The translations under genes were made by a program, and so were the position numbers. From the NCBI GenBank assembly GCA_028687545.1, contig JAQTZZ010000011.1:26386-90385 (forward strand): 64,000 bases of DNA, in the 5' to 3' direction. The notes beneath the pieces were generated by a model, which worked only from the letters and a program-made list of their open reading frames with translations, was not told the origin of the DNA and did not search any database. Source of the stretch: Candidatus Wallbacteria bacterium (GTDB lineage: Bacteria; Muiribacteriota; JAQTZZ01). Below are positions 24,561 to 34,000 of the stretch, in pieces; position 1 is the first letter of the stretch; every line of letters begins with the position of its first letter.

Positions 24561-26089
24561 CTCTCTCTCAGGCTTCTGCGCAAGATTTCCGTCACTCCCA
24601 GGAAGTATCCGGCAGCGAGGTACAGTATAGCTGAGATTCCTATGATTGCAGTCAGTTTGAAATATACTCCTGCACCAGCAAAGATCGAATCCAGAGCATA
24701 AATCACCAGTACCAGCAAAAGATTCATGAGCGTTATTTTCCAGATCCCCAGATTCAATGCCTCAGTGAAGACTTTCCTGAGCGGGACATGCCTGGAAAGT
24801 CCATAGACCAATGCGAAACTCTGGAAAATCGCGGCCAGGGAATTGCCCATGGCAAGCCCGGCATGCAGAAACGGTTTGACCAGCAGGAGATTCAATCCGA
24901 TGTTCATGATGATCGTGCAGATCGCGACTTTCAACGGAGTTTTCGGGTCGCGGAAGGCGTAGAAAACTGATTCCAGCAGGCGGTTGATGGAGAAGAAGAA
25001 CAGCCCGACAGCGTAATATTTCAAGGCCCAGGCAGTGTTCAGGGTGTCCAGGTGGCTGAATTTGCCTCGTTCAAAAACGAACTGTACCATTGGCGCAGCC
25101 TGCAGATAAATCAGAATCGCGAGGGGCACCATCAGAAAGTAGTTGAGCAGCAGAGAACTCTGGATGTTCGCAGCGACTGCCTCGTCGCGCTTCCCGGCCG
25201 TAGCCTCAGAGAGCATCGGCAGGCTTACAGAGACAATCGCCACAGAAAACACACCCATCGGCAGCTGCAGCAGGTGATTCGCGAAATACAGGTAGGAGAT
25301 GCTTCCTGACGGGAGGAAGGAGGCGATCATGCGGCTCACCATCAAGTTTATCTGAGAAGCTCCATAGATCAGGGCTGTGGGAAGGAACAGCTTCAGGATC
25401 CTGGCAAGCTCCGGGTGCCAGAGTACGGGTGTGAATCTGAATCCGATCCGCTTGAACCACCATTGCTGCAGGAAAAACTGCAGGGCTCCTCCAATCAGCG
25501 CTGTAAGCCCGAGTAAGGTCAGCTTCAGAACAGGATCGTTGATTTCAGGCAGAAAACAGAAGATGTAGACGATGAAGACAAGATTCAGAAGGCAGGGTGA
25601 AAAAGCCGAGACCGCGAACTTGCCTGTGGAATTCAGGAAAGCCATCGTCACAGCGGCGAGTCCGATGAAAATCAGATAAGGGAACATGATCTTGAGAAGC
25701 AGCACACTCATCCAGAATTTGAGCGGAGTTTTCGCGAAACCGGGCAGGAACAGGTAAGTGACCTGGGGTGTGAAGATCAGGACGATCAAGGTCATGATCA
25801 GAAACAAAAAGGAAAGCGACAGGATCACGGAACTCGCCAGTCGATGGGCTTCTTCGTCCCCCCTTTTCAGCCTGACCTCGGTGTAGATCGGTACTACAGC
25901 CCCATTCAGAGCACCTTCACCGAAGGTCATCCTGAAAAAATTGGGGATCTGAAAGGCTGCCAGGAAAGCCTCGAACATCTCGGAGGTTCCGAAGAACAGG
26001 GTGAAGAGTATGACACGTACAAAACCCAGCAGCCTGGAGATTATCGTGAAAAAGGAAAAAATGCCGATATTTCTGAGCTTCCTGGACAT
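24557..26089 (-). CDS. murJ: Lipid II flippase MurJ (MviN)
   Basis: The 510-residue protein has about 14 transmembrane helices and the MOP-superfamily pattern of MurJ. It opens with SFFTIISRLLGFVRVIL, followed by LAAFQIPNFFRMTFGEGALNGAVVPIY with the conserved Arg and Glu. Later come FLPSGSISYLYFANHLLQLPMGVFSVAI and FVFERGKFSHLDT. It flips the peptidoglycan precursor lipid II across the cytoplasmic membrane. No cell-wall synthesis gene is adjacent. Confidence 0.95.
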   Translation of the reverse strand: MSRKLRNIGIFSFFTIISRLLGFVRVILFTLFFGTSEMFEAFLAAFQIPNFFRMTFGEGALNGAVVPIYTEVRLKRGDEEAHRLASSVILSLSFLFLIMTLIVLIFTPQVTYLFLPGFAKTPLKFWMSVLLLKIMFPYLIFIGLAAVTMAFLNSTGKFAVSAFSPCLLNLVFIVYIFCFLPEINDPVLKLTLLGLTALIGGALQFFLQQWWFKRIGFRFTPVLWHPELARILKLFLPTALIYGASQINLMVSRMIASFLPSGSISYLYFANHLLQLPMGVFSVAIVSVSLPMLSEATAGKRDEAVAANIQSSLLLNYFLMVPLAILIYLQAAPMVQFVFERGKFSHLDTLNTAWALKYYAVGLFFFSINRLLESVFYAFRDPKTPLKVAICTIIMNIGLNLLLVKPFLHAGLAMGNSLAAIFQSFALVYGLSRHVPLRKVFTEALNLGIWKITLMNLLLVLVIYALDSIFAGAGVYFKLTAIIGISAILYLAAGYFLGVTEILRRSLRES

Positions 26090-26135
26090 AATGGAATTTT
26101 AACGGCGCACCTCTTAATTTGCAAGAAGCAGAGAT

Positions 26136-27380
26136 TTACCTTCGGGAGATGATCCCATTAATGACTTTTTGAATGCAGCCTGCCTCTTCCATTGTGGGGA
26201 TTGTCAGGGCAATCTGACCTCCCCTGCTGTTGATCAGCAGAATCGCTGCCCCCACCTGCGGGCATCCTTCCTCCACTTCTGAAGTCGGTATCCCGACGTA
26301 GGACACCTTGGCTATCTGTATGCTTCCCGGCTGCTGAAAAAATTTCTCTTTATTGCTGCTGCCTACCCTGGCTAAAGCCTCAAACAGGATGCGCTGGTCA
26401 GTTACCAGGATCCATTGTCTGGCTGCGGTATCAGCAGAAGACTCTCCTCCATCCGGATCAAGGCAGCCGAAATAAAGAACGATCTCTTCAGGGAGCAGCT
26501 TTGATGATTGTTCAGGCGGAAGCTGACTTCGTTCGATCGCAGACGGAATATCTTGAGAGGGAGGCTGGTCTGCTGAGTCACTTTCAGCTACTTTCACTTT
26601 TCTGATTTCAGAAGATTTGAAAGCATGGTCCGCAGAAGCGCTTCTTTTAAGATCCACCAGTCGCGCCTCTGCATAAATCAACAAATCATTTACAGAAATA
26701 TCATCAATCTGCTCCAGCGTGAAGATTACACTTTCCAGTTCATTGATAACGTCGCTGTGCGCCATTTCTTCCAGCACTGCAAAAGTTTTTCCCTCATCTT
26801 TAGAAAACAGGAAAAGTACCGCATTGGCTCGTACTCTTGCATCAGGATCAGAAAGAAGAGGCAGCACATAATCATAAGTCAGTGAAGAGGAAAGAGGTTT
26901 CAAGGCCTCGATGGCATTGGCGCGGACTCTGGAGTTTTCATGCTCCAGTCCTTTAGTGATTAACAAAAAATCAGTATCATCACCGAATTGTCCTAAAGCT
27001 TTCAGTAAGGCGGACAGGATCAAAGGATCAGGCTCCAGGGGAATCAATTCCCTGATCATTTGTTTTGAAATCTGCACCTTCCCTTCCTGAAACAGTTTCA
27101 AGATCCATAATTTTTCGCCTGCTGTTCCTTTTAAAAGAGTAGCTTCTGGTTCAGGTGTTGAACAAAAGGTATGTTGTTTCTGCGGTGCATTTTTCTGCTG
27201 CAAGGCATCGACAATCTTCCGGGCCTGTGCCCTGATCTGAGGGTGAACGTCATTCTGAGCAATCCACATCAGCAGTTCTGTTTTCTGGGGAAAATCTATT
27301 TTTAGCAAATTATTGATGACGCCCACCCGGACGTTAGGATCAGGATTTGAAAGTTCTTTCTTAAGTTGTTCCAGGTTCAT
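26136..27380 (-). CDS. HEAT-repeat protein with C-terminal PH-like domain
   Basis: Residues 1-250 are HEAT/armadillo-type helical repeats (NPDPNVRVGVINNLLK; HENSRVRANAIEAL; DPDARVRANAVLFL). After a polar linker, the final ~125 residues form a beta-rich unit (EEIVLYFGCLD, RQWILVTDQRILFEAL, GGQIALTIPTMEEA). It resembles a bacterial PH-like domain, in which VTDQRILFE is a common signature. No signal peptide is present. The start has AGGGGA five bases upstream. The repeats RVRANAIEAL are nearly the same as those in the 1210-residue protein at 31038-34670, so the two share an origin. The function is unknown. Confidence 0.75.
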   Translation of the reverse strand: MNLEQLKKELSNPDPNVRVGVINNLLKIDFPQKTELLMWIAQNDVHPQIRAQARKIVDALQQKNAPQKQHTFCSTPEPEATLLKGTAGEKLWILKLFQEGKVQISKQMIRELIPLEPDPLILSALLKALGQFGDDTDFLLITKGLEHENSRVRANAIEALKPLSSSLTYDYVLPLLSDPDARVRANAVLFLFSKDEGKTFAVLEEMAHSDVINELESVIFTLEQIDDISVNDLLIYAEARLVDLKRSASADHAFKSSEIRKVKVAESDSADQPPSQDIPSAIERSQLPPEQSSKLLPEEIVLYFGCLDPDGGESSADTAARQWILVTDQRILFEALARVGSSNKEKFFQQPGSIQIAKVSYVGIPTSEVEEGCPQVGAAILLINSRGGQIALTIPTMEEAGCIQKVINGIISRR

Positions 27381-27539
27381 AAAATCCCCTGCGTATCCGG
27401 ATGGATTTTCAATTTTACAAATAGCCCTACTGATACATGTAACATAAATTAATGAGGTTTCAAACTCTGAGATCTGTTTAAGGGTTCTGTATAGTCAAAG
27501 TCTTACATTTTTACTTGAATTTCCTGATGCAGTTCAAAC

Positions 27540-27791
27540 CTATTTAAGAAACATTAAATGGAAGTAGGTGAAAATATTTGTGAAAACAAGGAGGACGATC
27601 AGCAGATTGACGACTGCCAGCCATATTTTCACCTGGTTTTTGGCTGGAATATTCCAATTGTCGCCAAGGAATACAAATGCGGAGAGAAAAGTGACTGCCA
27701 GGATAAAATATTTCGTGGTACCGCATTCCGACAAGGTCTGAATTATGGAATTCTCGTGCTCGGCCGGAACCAGTCTGCTGATTGTGAACAC
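27540..27791 (-). CDS. Small membrane protein, probably longer at its 5' end
   Basis: From GTG at 27791 the product is 83 residues with two hydrophobic helices (KYFILAVTFLSAFVFLG and IWLAVVNLLIVLLVFTNIF). The frame stays open upstream and encodes a third membrane helix (FCFWLFYLLIINCLAFPVF), which strongly suggests that the gene starts earlier. No ATG, GTG or TTG exists in that extension. AAGGAG (27898-27893) lies eight bases before an ATT codon at 27884, which would give 114 residues. No family was recognised. It follows the 225-residue unknown gene on the same strand. Confidence 0.55.
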   Translation of the reverse strand: MFTISRLVPAEHENSIIQTLSECGTTKYFILAVTFLSAFVFLGDNWNIPAKNQVKIWLAVVNLLIVLLVFTNIFTYFHLMFLK

Positions 27792-27976
27792 TGGAAAGGC
27801 CAGGCAGTTGATGATCAGCAGGTAAAACAGCCAGAAGCAGAATCTGACCAGTTTCCTGAAGACGGGTTGAGTTTGCCTGATAATCTCAGAGACTCCTTTT
27901 ATGTAACATTAATTCAGTATGTCAATCTTGCTGTAATCCAGGTTAGCGGATTGCATTCTTCCGGTCAAGGATGAGG

Positions 27977-28654
27977 TTAGACTACCACAGCTTCCAGCAT
28001 TTCCATGATCTGTTCTCTGATCCAGATAAGCTCTTTCTGAAGGTACACCAGAAAATCATCGTCCGCGAGGAAAATGGAGCTTTCTGCGACCTTTGCGCAG
28101 AGTTCTTCCCCTGACTTGTAAATCTTGAGGGCTGAGTCCTCGTCCACACCAAGTTCTGCAGCTTTATCCATGAATTCTCCGGCAAAACCTTCGTCACTGT
28201 AATATGTCTCTACAACGGCCTTTTTCCTTTTTCCCAGTTCAGCTGGGGCTATCGATGAAGGAAGTTCGTGGCTGAGATCGCAGATTTCAGCAGATCCTGA
28301 AAACACGGACAGGGATTCCCCGCTGATCTTCAATTGGACTTCTGATTGCTCGGCATCAGTTTCAGCTTCAAAGCAGAGCAGATTGTCAGGGCATACGAGC
28401 TGACTGAATTCCTGATCAGCAATCTCTTTCTGGCGGATCAGAAAATAGATCCTGGATTCTATTCCGAATCCGGCAGGATAATAATTAAAGGAATCTCCAA
28501 AGTCGGTCCCATCTGCGCATGCAACACCGCTGAATCCGGCTTTCACGACATACGCCTTAAAAGATTTCAAGCTCCCCTTGTGATAAAGCAGCCCCTGCAA
28601 AGCCACCTGCTTATCCACATTTTCGAACACTTCACTGTTGAATTTGAACCTCAT
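27977..28654 (-). CDS. Unknown cytoplasmic protein next to the radical SAM gene
   Basis: The 225-residue product has no signal peptide or membrane segment. The first half is beta-rich with several Cys and Phe/Tyr (ACADGTDFGDSFNYYPAGFG; LVCPDNLLCFEAE), and the last 80 residues are helical and acidic, ending LIWIREQIMEMLEAVVV. No known family could be named. Its ATG overlaps the stop of the B12-type radical SAM gene by four bases, so the two are translated together and probably act together. Confidence 0.65.
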   Translation of the reverse strand: MRFKFNSEVFENVDKQVALQGLLYHKGSLKSFKAYVVKAGFSGVACADGTDFGDSFNYYPAGFGIESRIYFLIRQKEIADQEFSQLVCPDNLLCFEAETDAEQSEVQLKISGESLSVFSGSAEICDLSHELPSSIAPAELGKRKKAVVETYYSDEGFAGEFMDKAAELGVDEDSALKIYKSGEELCAKVAESSIFLADDDFLVYLQKELIWIREQIMEMLEAVVV

Positions 28655-29910
28655 TTTTTCCCCTTCCCTCCTGCTATTTTCCCTGGCTTTAAATATATCA
28701 GAGAAATGAAATTATCCAGAAAATATTTAAGCCGCTCGCTGGAAATTCCCGGCAAATCCGGAATCTTTTCCCACCTGTAATAGGATTCGCTGAACTCCAC
28801 CCTGATTTTCCTGTCCCTGCAATACCCGGCCAGGTATGTTCCAGGATACGGCTGGAACAGGGAGTAATGGGCACGGTCAGGGGCAGCCCTGCGATTCAGT
28901 TCCACCAGCTTCCAGAGGCTGTCTTCTGTTTCATCAGGGAGCCCCAGAATGCTGAAACCCACAGTCATGATCCCAGCTTTTTTCAGAATCTGAAAAGCGG
29001 AAATAATTTGCTCGTCAGTGAGATTCCGGTTCAGCAGGTTTTTCCTGGTTTCAAATGACCCGGCTTCGATTCCGAGATGCACGCGGATCAGCCCGGCCCG
29101 CTTCATTTTATCCACTATCCCTGTATTGATGGCTTCGACCCTGGAATTGCACCAGAAAGGCTTGCCCACTCGGCTGGGGTAAATTTCCAGAAATTCCTGA
29201 AGCCATCTCTCATCTGCCAGAAAATGATCGTCGTGAAAACCGATCAGGGGATACTTCAACCCTGCTTCCAGGATCTCTGCCACAACATTGCCCACAGAAC
29301 GCCTGCGGTAGTAACCGTGATAGGCTCCGGCATACGCCGGAGCTGAGCAGTATGTGCAGTCGTAATGACAGCCCCGCGTAGAGAGCACTTCAAATCCGAT
29401 TATATTGCGGGCTTTGTCAGGAGGTTCCAGATAGCGCATAGGGAAAGGGTTGGAGTCCAGATCCAGGCAGAGCGGTGCGAAATCCGGAACTGGTTTCCTG
29501 CCCCCGGTAATCACCCCTTTATAACCGGACAGATTGCCTGGAGTTTTCAGAAACTCCTGAAAGAATCCCTCACCTTCACCGCGCACCAGATATTCAAAAG
29601 GCAGATCCAGAAAATCCTCTGGAGCAAAGGTTGCGTGAACTCCGCCCAGCACAGTTTTCACTCCCCTCTTCCCCAAAAATCCCAGAGTCTCTCTGACCAG
29701 ACCCAGTTGATTGGAAAAAGTCGTCAGCAGTGCGTAATCATAATCGCAGGAAAGCACAGGCTCAAGTTCGTTAAGATCCGAAAAGGCCCGGATCTCAGCC
29801 TGATGGCCTTCCCGAACAGCCATTGCCGCCAGAATCCCCAGTCCCTGATGGATGCTGCGGTAATAGTTCTTGGTAGGTGCTGCAAAAGGAGAAAGGAAGA
29901 GTAGTTTCAT
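28651..29910 (-). CDS. B12-binding-domain radical SAM enzyme
   Basis: Residues 1-130 form a cobalamin-binding-type domain (QGLGILAAMAVREG; TVLGGVHATFAPEDF; YLVRGEGEGFFQEFL). The radical SAM core starts with Cys181, Cys185 and Cys188 (RGCHYDCTYCSAP), which hold the 4Fe-4S cluster that cleaves S-adenosylmethionine. Later marks are HDDHFLADERW, LHLGIEAGSFETRKNLLNR-like and VGFSILGLPDETEDSLWKL. Such enzymes methylate unactivated carbons or rearrange substrates, often in natural-product pathways; the substrate here is not given by sequence. The gene is divergent from a double-glycine-leader peptide 193 bases away and is coupled to an unknown gene downstream. Confidence 0.88.
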   Translation of the reverse strand: MKLLFLSPFAAPTKNYYRSIHQGLGILAAMAVREGHQAEIRAFSDLNELEPVLSCDYDYALLTTFSNQLGLVRETLGFLGKRGVKTVLGGVHATFAPEDFLDLPFEYLVRGEGEGFFQEFLKTPGNLSGYKGVITGGRKPVPDFAPLCLDLDSNPFPMRYLEPPDKARNIIGFEVLSTRGCHYDCTYCSAPAYAGAYHGYYRRRSVGNVVAEILEAGLKYPLIGFHDDHFLADERWLQEFLEIYPSRVGKPFWCNSRVEAINTGIVDKMKRAGLIRVHLGIEAGSFETRKNLLNRNLTDEQIISAFQILKKAGIMTVGFSILGLPDETEDSLWKLVELNRRAAPDRAHYSLFQPYPGTYLAGYCRDRKIRVEFSESYYRWEKIPDLPGISSERLKYFLDNFISLIYLKPGKIAGGKGKK

Positions 29911-30019
29911 TGATAATATCCAGGTCAGTTCCAGATAACTCCTGCTGATACAGTAATTAAATTAAAGATAACCTATTCGCCGGTGGTTGGAAAGTCGGGC
30001 AGATTCTTTTATTTAATTC

Positions 30020-30050
30020 TTGACAGATGAATCCATTTTTGTCATATTAA
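30020..30050 (+). promoter_or_regulatory. Promoter of the double-glycine-leader peptide gene
   Basis: A perfect -35 TTGACA at 30020-30025 is followed by AT-rich -10 candidates: CATATT at 30043-30048 (17-base spacing) or TATTAA at 30045-30050 (19-base spacing). The ATG at 30103 has GAGAGGAAG upstream. This is among the best -35 boxes in the window. Confidence 0.5.
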
Positions 30051-30102
30051 TATATGATTAAGTTGATCAATATAAGTTGATGATGTAGAGAGGAAGTTCC
30101 GG

Positions 30103-30291
30103 ATGGCACGGATAAAAATCGAGAATCTGAAAACAGGCAAAACGATCAGCCGCAGCGAAATGAAGCAGATTTATGGCGGCTGCATTTACAACTGGCCCTG
30201 CCAATGGAAAGGTTTGGACCCTGACGGAAAAGGCTCTGACAGTATCATCGACGCTTTAACCAGGCTGGACCCGACAGTTCGGAAAAGCTGA
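30103..30291 (+). CDS. Putative RiPP/bacteriocin-type precursor with double-glycine leader
   Basis: The 62-residue peptide starts MARIKIENLKTGKTISRSEM and reaches a Gly25-Gly26 pair followed by Cys27. The leader pattern (IKIENL..., ISRSEMKQIYGG) is that of double-glycine leaders removed by PCAT/C39-type exporters or of related RiPP leaders. The remaining 36 residues hold Cys27, Cys33, Trp31, Trp35 and a Gly/Asp-rich tail, suitable for cross-links or a disulfide. A consensus -35 box and a Shine-Dalgarno support expression. A B12 radical SAM gene is divergent from it and could be a maturase, but no exporter or lanthipeptide enzyme is near. The leader call is fair; a processed product is inference. 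Confidence 0.65.
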   Translation: MARIKIENLKTGKTISRSEMKQIYGGCIYNWPCQWKGLDPDGKGSDSIIDALTRLDPTVRKS

Positions 30292-30427
30292 TTTTCCCGA
30301 ATCAGGGTTTCCTCCGTCTTATTACATTCCTCTAACTGGATTTGGTAGTTTTCTGATCAGGACCTTCAATTAAATTATTTTCCTGATAAAACCGATTGGA
30401 TTGAAAAGCATTCCAGAAGGAGATGAC

Positions 30428-31015
30428 ATGCGTATATTTTTAATCATGTTCATATTAGGTTTTTCCGCAACCCTGCGCGCCGAACTCGTGGATTACTTGA
30501 TGACCGACATGAAAGGCAGGGAAGGTGTTTCTGTGCAGGGTTATCAATATTCACCAAGGGATTCCAGGGATAATCTGGGGAACAGGGTTGAAGATTGGAT
30601 GCCTGCAGTCTATTTTTATCATTTCAACACTAGAAGCTCCAGCCTGGAATTCGGGGTGGGCCTCTGGGACGAGAGCACGAACAGCCTCAGGTCCCGCATC
30701 AGGCCGGTCACAGCAGGGATCAGTTTTTATGACAATCTGGAAAACAATTTTAAATTTTATTATGGCGGAGACCTGGGAGTATTCAGGCTGGAAACAGAAG
30801 TGAGGGATACAAAAGGGGTAGTACGGTCATTTTCGGAATCAGATGTGGGTGGGCAGCTTAAGCTGGGTCTTGCTTACCTTCTGAACCCTGACTTCTGGTT
30901 CAAGATGGAAGCCCGTTATACAGGCTGCACAATCCATTCCATCTTCCCCAACGCTCCGGAAGACAGCAACATCTCGGATTGCAACTGGGGTGGCAGCCTG
31001 ATCGCCTTGTTCTAG
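30428..31015 (+). CDS. Secreted beta-barrel-like outer membrane protein
   Basis: The start at 30428 follows AGAAGGAG by five bases and opens with a signal peptide (MRIFLIMFILGFSATLRAEL). A longer frame from 30401 adds only nine residues. The mature ~175 residues alternate polar and aromatic residues in strands (AVYFYHFNTRSSSLEFGVGLW, NFKFYYGGDLGVFRLETEV, GGQLKLGLAYLLNPDFWFKMEARY) and end in ...SLIALF with a terminal Phe, as many outer-membrane barrels do. This fits an eight-stranded OmpW/OmpA-type barrel. The function is unknown. A hairpin terminator follows. Confidence 0.65.
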   Translation: MRIFLIMFILGFSATLRAELVDYLMTDMKGREGVSVQGYQYSPRDSRDNLGNRVEDWMPAVYFYHFNTRSSSLEFGVGLWDESTNSLRSRIRPVTAGISFYDNLENNFKFYYGGDLGVFRLETEVRDTKGVVRSFSESDVGGQLKLGLAYLLNPDFWFKMEARYTGCTIHSIFPNAPEDSNISDCNWGGSLIALF

Positions 31016-31020
31016 TTCCT

Positions 31021-31046
31021 GAAAGCGGTACGGGCTTTCATTTCTT
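31021..31046 (+). terminator. Terminator after the beta-barrel-like gene
   Basis: GAAAGC and GCTTTC pair around a 7-base loop (31021-31039) and are followed by the T-rich ATTTCTT. The stem overlaps the stop of the convergent HEAT gene, so it may serve both. Confidence 0.5.
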
Positions 31047-34000
31047 CTTTGGCTCATCGATTTCTATCTCAAAATCATCCAGGATAATCTCATTATCAGC
31101 CTTTTTGTCGATCTTTTGAGCGATAGTGGCCTTGGGGGCCGGTTTCTTTTCAGTAATAATAAACTGGTCTGCTCCATCCGTCTCTTCAGCCAGAGCCTTT
31201 GCCGCTATTTCCAGAAGTGATTCCTTCTTTTCGCTTTTCCTCTTTTTCTCCACTTCCTTCGGATCAATGATCAGACCGTCGAGTTGAATTCCACCGAAAT
31301 CCACTGCTGAAGACTGCTCCATTCTGGATACATTTTCCAGCCTGAGTTTGTCCTGCCGGTCATTTTCCAGGGACAGTTCGTCAGCACTGAGCACCTTGAA
31401 GTTATCCCCGGTCTTCGCTGGAGAGTCTGATTTCTTCTCAGCCAGGGTTTTTTCGTCCACCATGAAGTCCAAAAGGGCGGCTTCTCCGAGCTGGTTATTC
31501 AGGCTCTGCTCCATTTCGCCCACTTTAGCCATCCTCAATTCCTCTTCCTGCTGCTTCATCTTGTCGAATGAAGCTGCGTCCATGTTCTTGAATTCCCTGG
31601 TTTCTGAACCTTTTCCGCTGCTCATTTTATCGGCGACCAGGAAATCGTTGATCTGCACATCCCCGAACTGTTGGGCGGCAGCGGCTTCCATCTCAGCCAC
31701 CTGTGAAAGGCGCTTGGCTTCCAGCTCTTGTTCCGCCTCTCTGACCTTGGACGGATCGTCAAGGATTGTCTTGGCAGACTTCTTTTCCCGGTTCTGCTTG
31801 ATGGTCTTGTCGTCAACCATGAACTGGTCCAGTTTGACATCTCCAAACTGCTGTTCCATGGCCTTTTCCATCTCAGCGGCCTTAGCCTTGAGGATATCGT
31901 CTACCTCAGTCTTTCTCTGCTGCAGTTCTACTCCACTGAGAATCTTCGGGGATTCTTTTTTTAGAGGAACTGCCTCCGGTTTTCTGATCTGAGACAGGTC
32001 CGGCTTGAACTGGTCAAGCTTGATATCACCAAATTCTTTATTTGATGCCTGCTCCATCTCTGCCAGCTGCTCTTTGATTTGTCTGTCTTCTTTGTCTTTT
32101 TTTTGGTTGAATTCGGCAGTTGTCATGACAGAGGGGCCTTGAGGAAATGGATTTTGAATTATTTCGTCATTTTTTTTTTCCGGTTTCTTTTCTTTTCCGG
32201 TTTCATCAGGGTTAAAATCCAGCACAAAGTTGTCCAGGGAGACTTCGATTTTTTTCTCTGGTTCAGGTTCTTTTTCCGTGAGATCGATCATCAGCCCATC
32301 CAGTGAGATTTCAGGAGAATCGGCTTTAACTGGTTCTGGAGGTTCCTGGATTGTCTTCTCCTCTTGCTTCGGTTTGGAAATTTCGGGGGCTTTCAATTTG
32401 ATTCCGGATTTGCCTTCTGCTTCGCGCATCATATCCTGCAGGGAAATAGTCCGCTCCAGGCCGGGTATTCGTGGTGAATCCGGCAGAATTTTTTCTTCCC
32501 TGGAGGTTTCAGGAGGTTCTACAACTCCCTTGTTTTCATGTGAATGCGGTATGAGAATCTCTTTCAGGAAGTTCCTGTTCTCTTCGTTCTTGGCGGACTT
32601 CAATCCATCCTTAGGTTTTTCCTGAGGCGTGACTGCAGGTTTGGGCTGTGCAGCGGGGACAGGCTTCGCAGCGGGAGCAGGTTTTGCAGCGGGAGCAGGT
32701 TTTGCAGCGGCAGTTGCTTTTTCAGCCTTAGCCACGCCTTTCTTGACTTGTACCAATATATCATCCAGTGTCTCAGATGAATCAGGACCGCTTAGATCGA
32801 CCCCTTTTAAGAGATCAGACTCCTCAGTGGCTGCTTCAGAATCATCTAATTTCAGGGGCTCTTCAGCAAAGGGAGCTGGTGAAAGTTCCGGTTTACTGGA
32901 TATTGCGGCAGGCAATTCGGAGGGCTGCATCGTCGGTTCGACGTCAAGCGAAAAGGAAAGGATGTCAGGTTTTAATTCCACCTGAGATGATTCATCAATT
33001 GACTGCGTCTCATTCGAAGTGGTAGTGGCCTGAACATCGAAACTCAGATACGCTCCAGAATCCGTTTTTGATGTGTCAGGATTTTCCTCAACTGAAACTG
33101 CTTTTACTTCAACGGTTGTATCCAGTGAAACTGGTACTTCGGGAACGGTCTGCAGCGGAGTTTCATCCAGAGGGATCAGTGCCGGCGGTTCCGGAGTATC
33201 TATCATTGCCGGTTCTGCGGATGCTGGTGACTCTAATGAAGGAGCTTGTTCCATAGAAATTTCAGCAGCCTTGGGGGAGGCATCTGAGAAGGAAATCCGC
33301 TCCTCAATCTGAGGTTGCGGAATTTCCTCAGCTGATTGGGGAATTGCCATCTCCAGGATCTGCGGCGGGACTATCTCCTCTTTTTCCACTTTTTCAGAGC
33401 TTTCAGGACCGGGTTGGGTTAAAGGCGTTTCCACCGCAGGTGTCACCTCTTCAATCATTGATTCTTCAGGTTTGGCGGTTTTTTCCTTGCCGGATTTTCC
33501 AAATGAGTTGCTCAGGCGGGACCAGAGTCCCTTCTTCTCTGGAACTTTTTCCACAGTTTCAATAGCTGCTTCCACGGCTTCAGTAACGTCCGGTTCCGCT
33601 GAGACCGGCAATTCCTGCCTGGGGATTTGTCCGGATTTCTGGTCTGGTGCGGTTGCCGTATCTTTCCTGCTCAACTCTTCGATCTTCTGTTCAAGTTCGT
33701 TAAGTTTCTTCAGCAGCTGGTCCTGCTCTACATTGCTCACTGACGGGGCCTTGTGGGCTGTCACGAAAATTTTCGTGGCTTCCATCATTTCGTCTTTTTC
33801 AGCAGGCGTTTCTTCCAGCGGTTTTTTCTTCCCTCCACGGCACTCTCGCACAAGCCGGACCGCATCCGCACCATATTTCACCACCAGGTTCTTTAAAATT
33901 TCCCTGGCTTTCTTCTTGGTATCTTCGTCCGCAACTTCTGTGGCATCAACCAGTAAGGGAATGCTTTCCTGCCATTTGATCCGGGAAAGAGCGAACAGGG

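Noticed and set aside
30296-30318. Short inverted repeat CTGATT/AATCAG at the end of the double-glycine peptide gene, considered as terminator
   Set aside because: Stem of six bases only and a weak T-run; not enough support.
32629-32985. Ala/Gly-rich open frame opposite the HEAT protein
   Set aside because: It is the antisense image of the Ala-Lys-Pro linker; the minus-strand frame has the real protein signatures.
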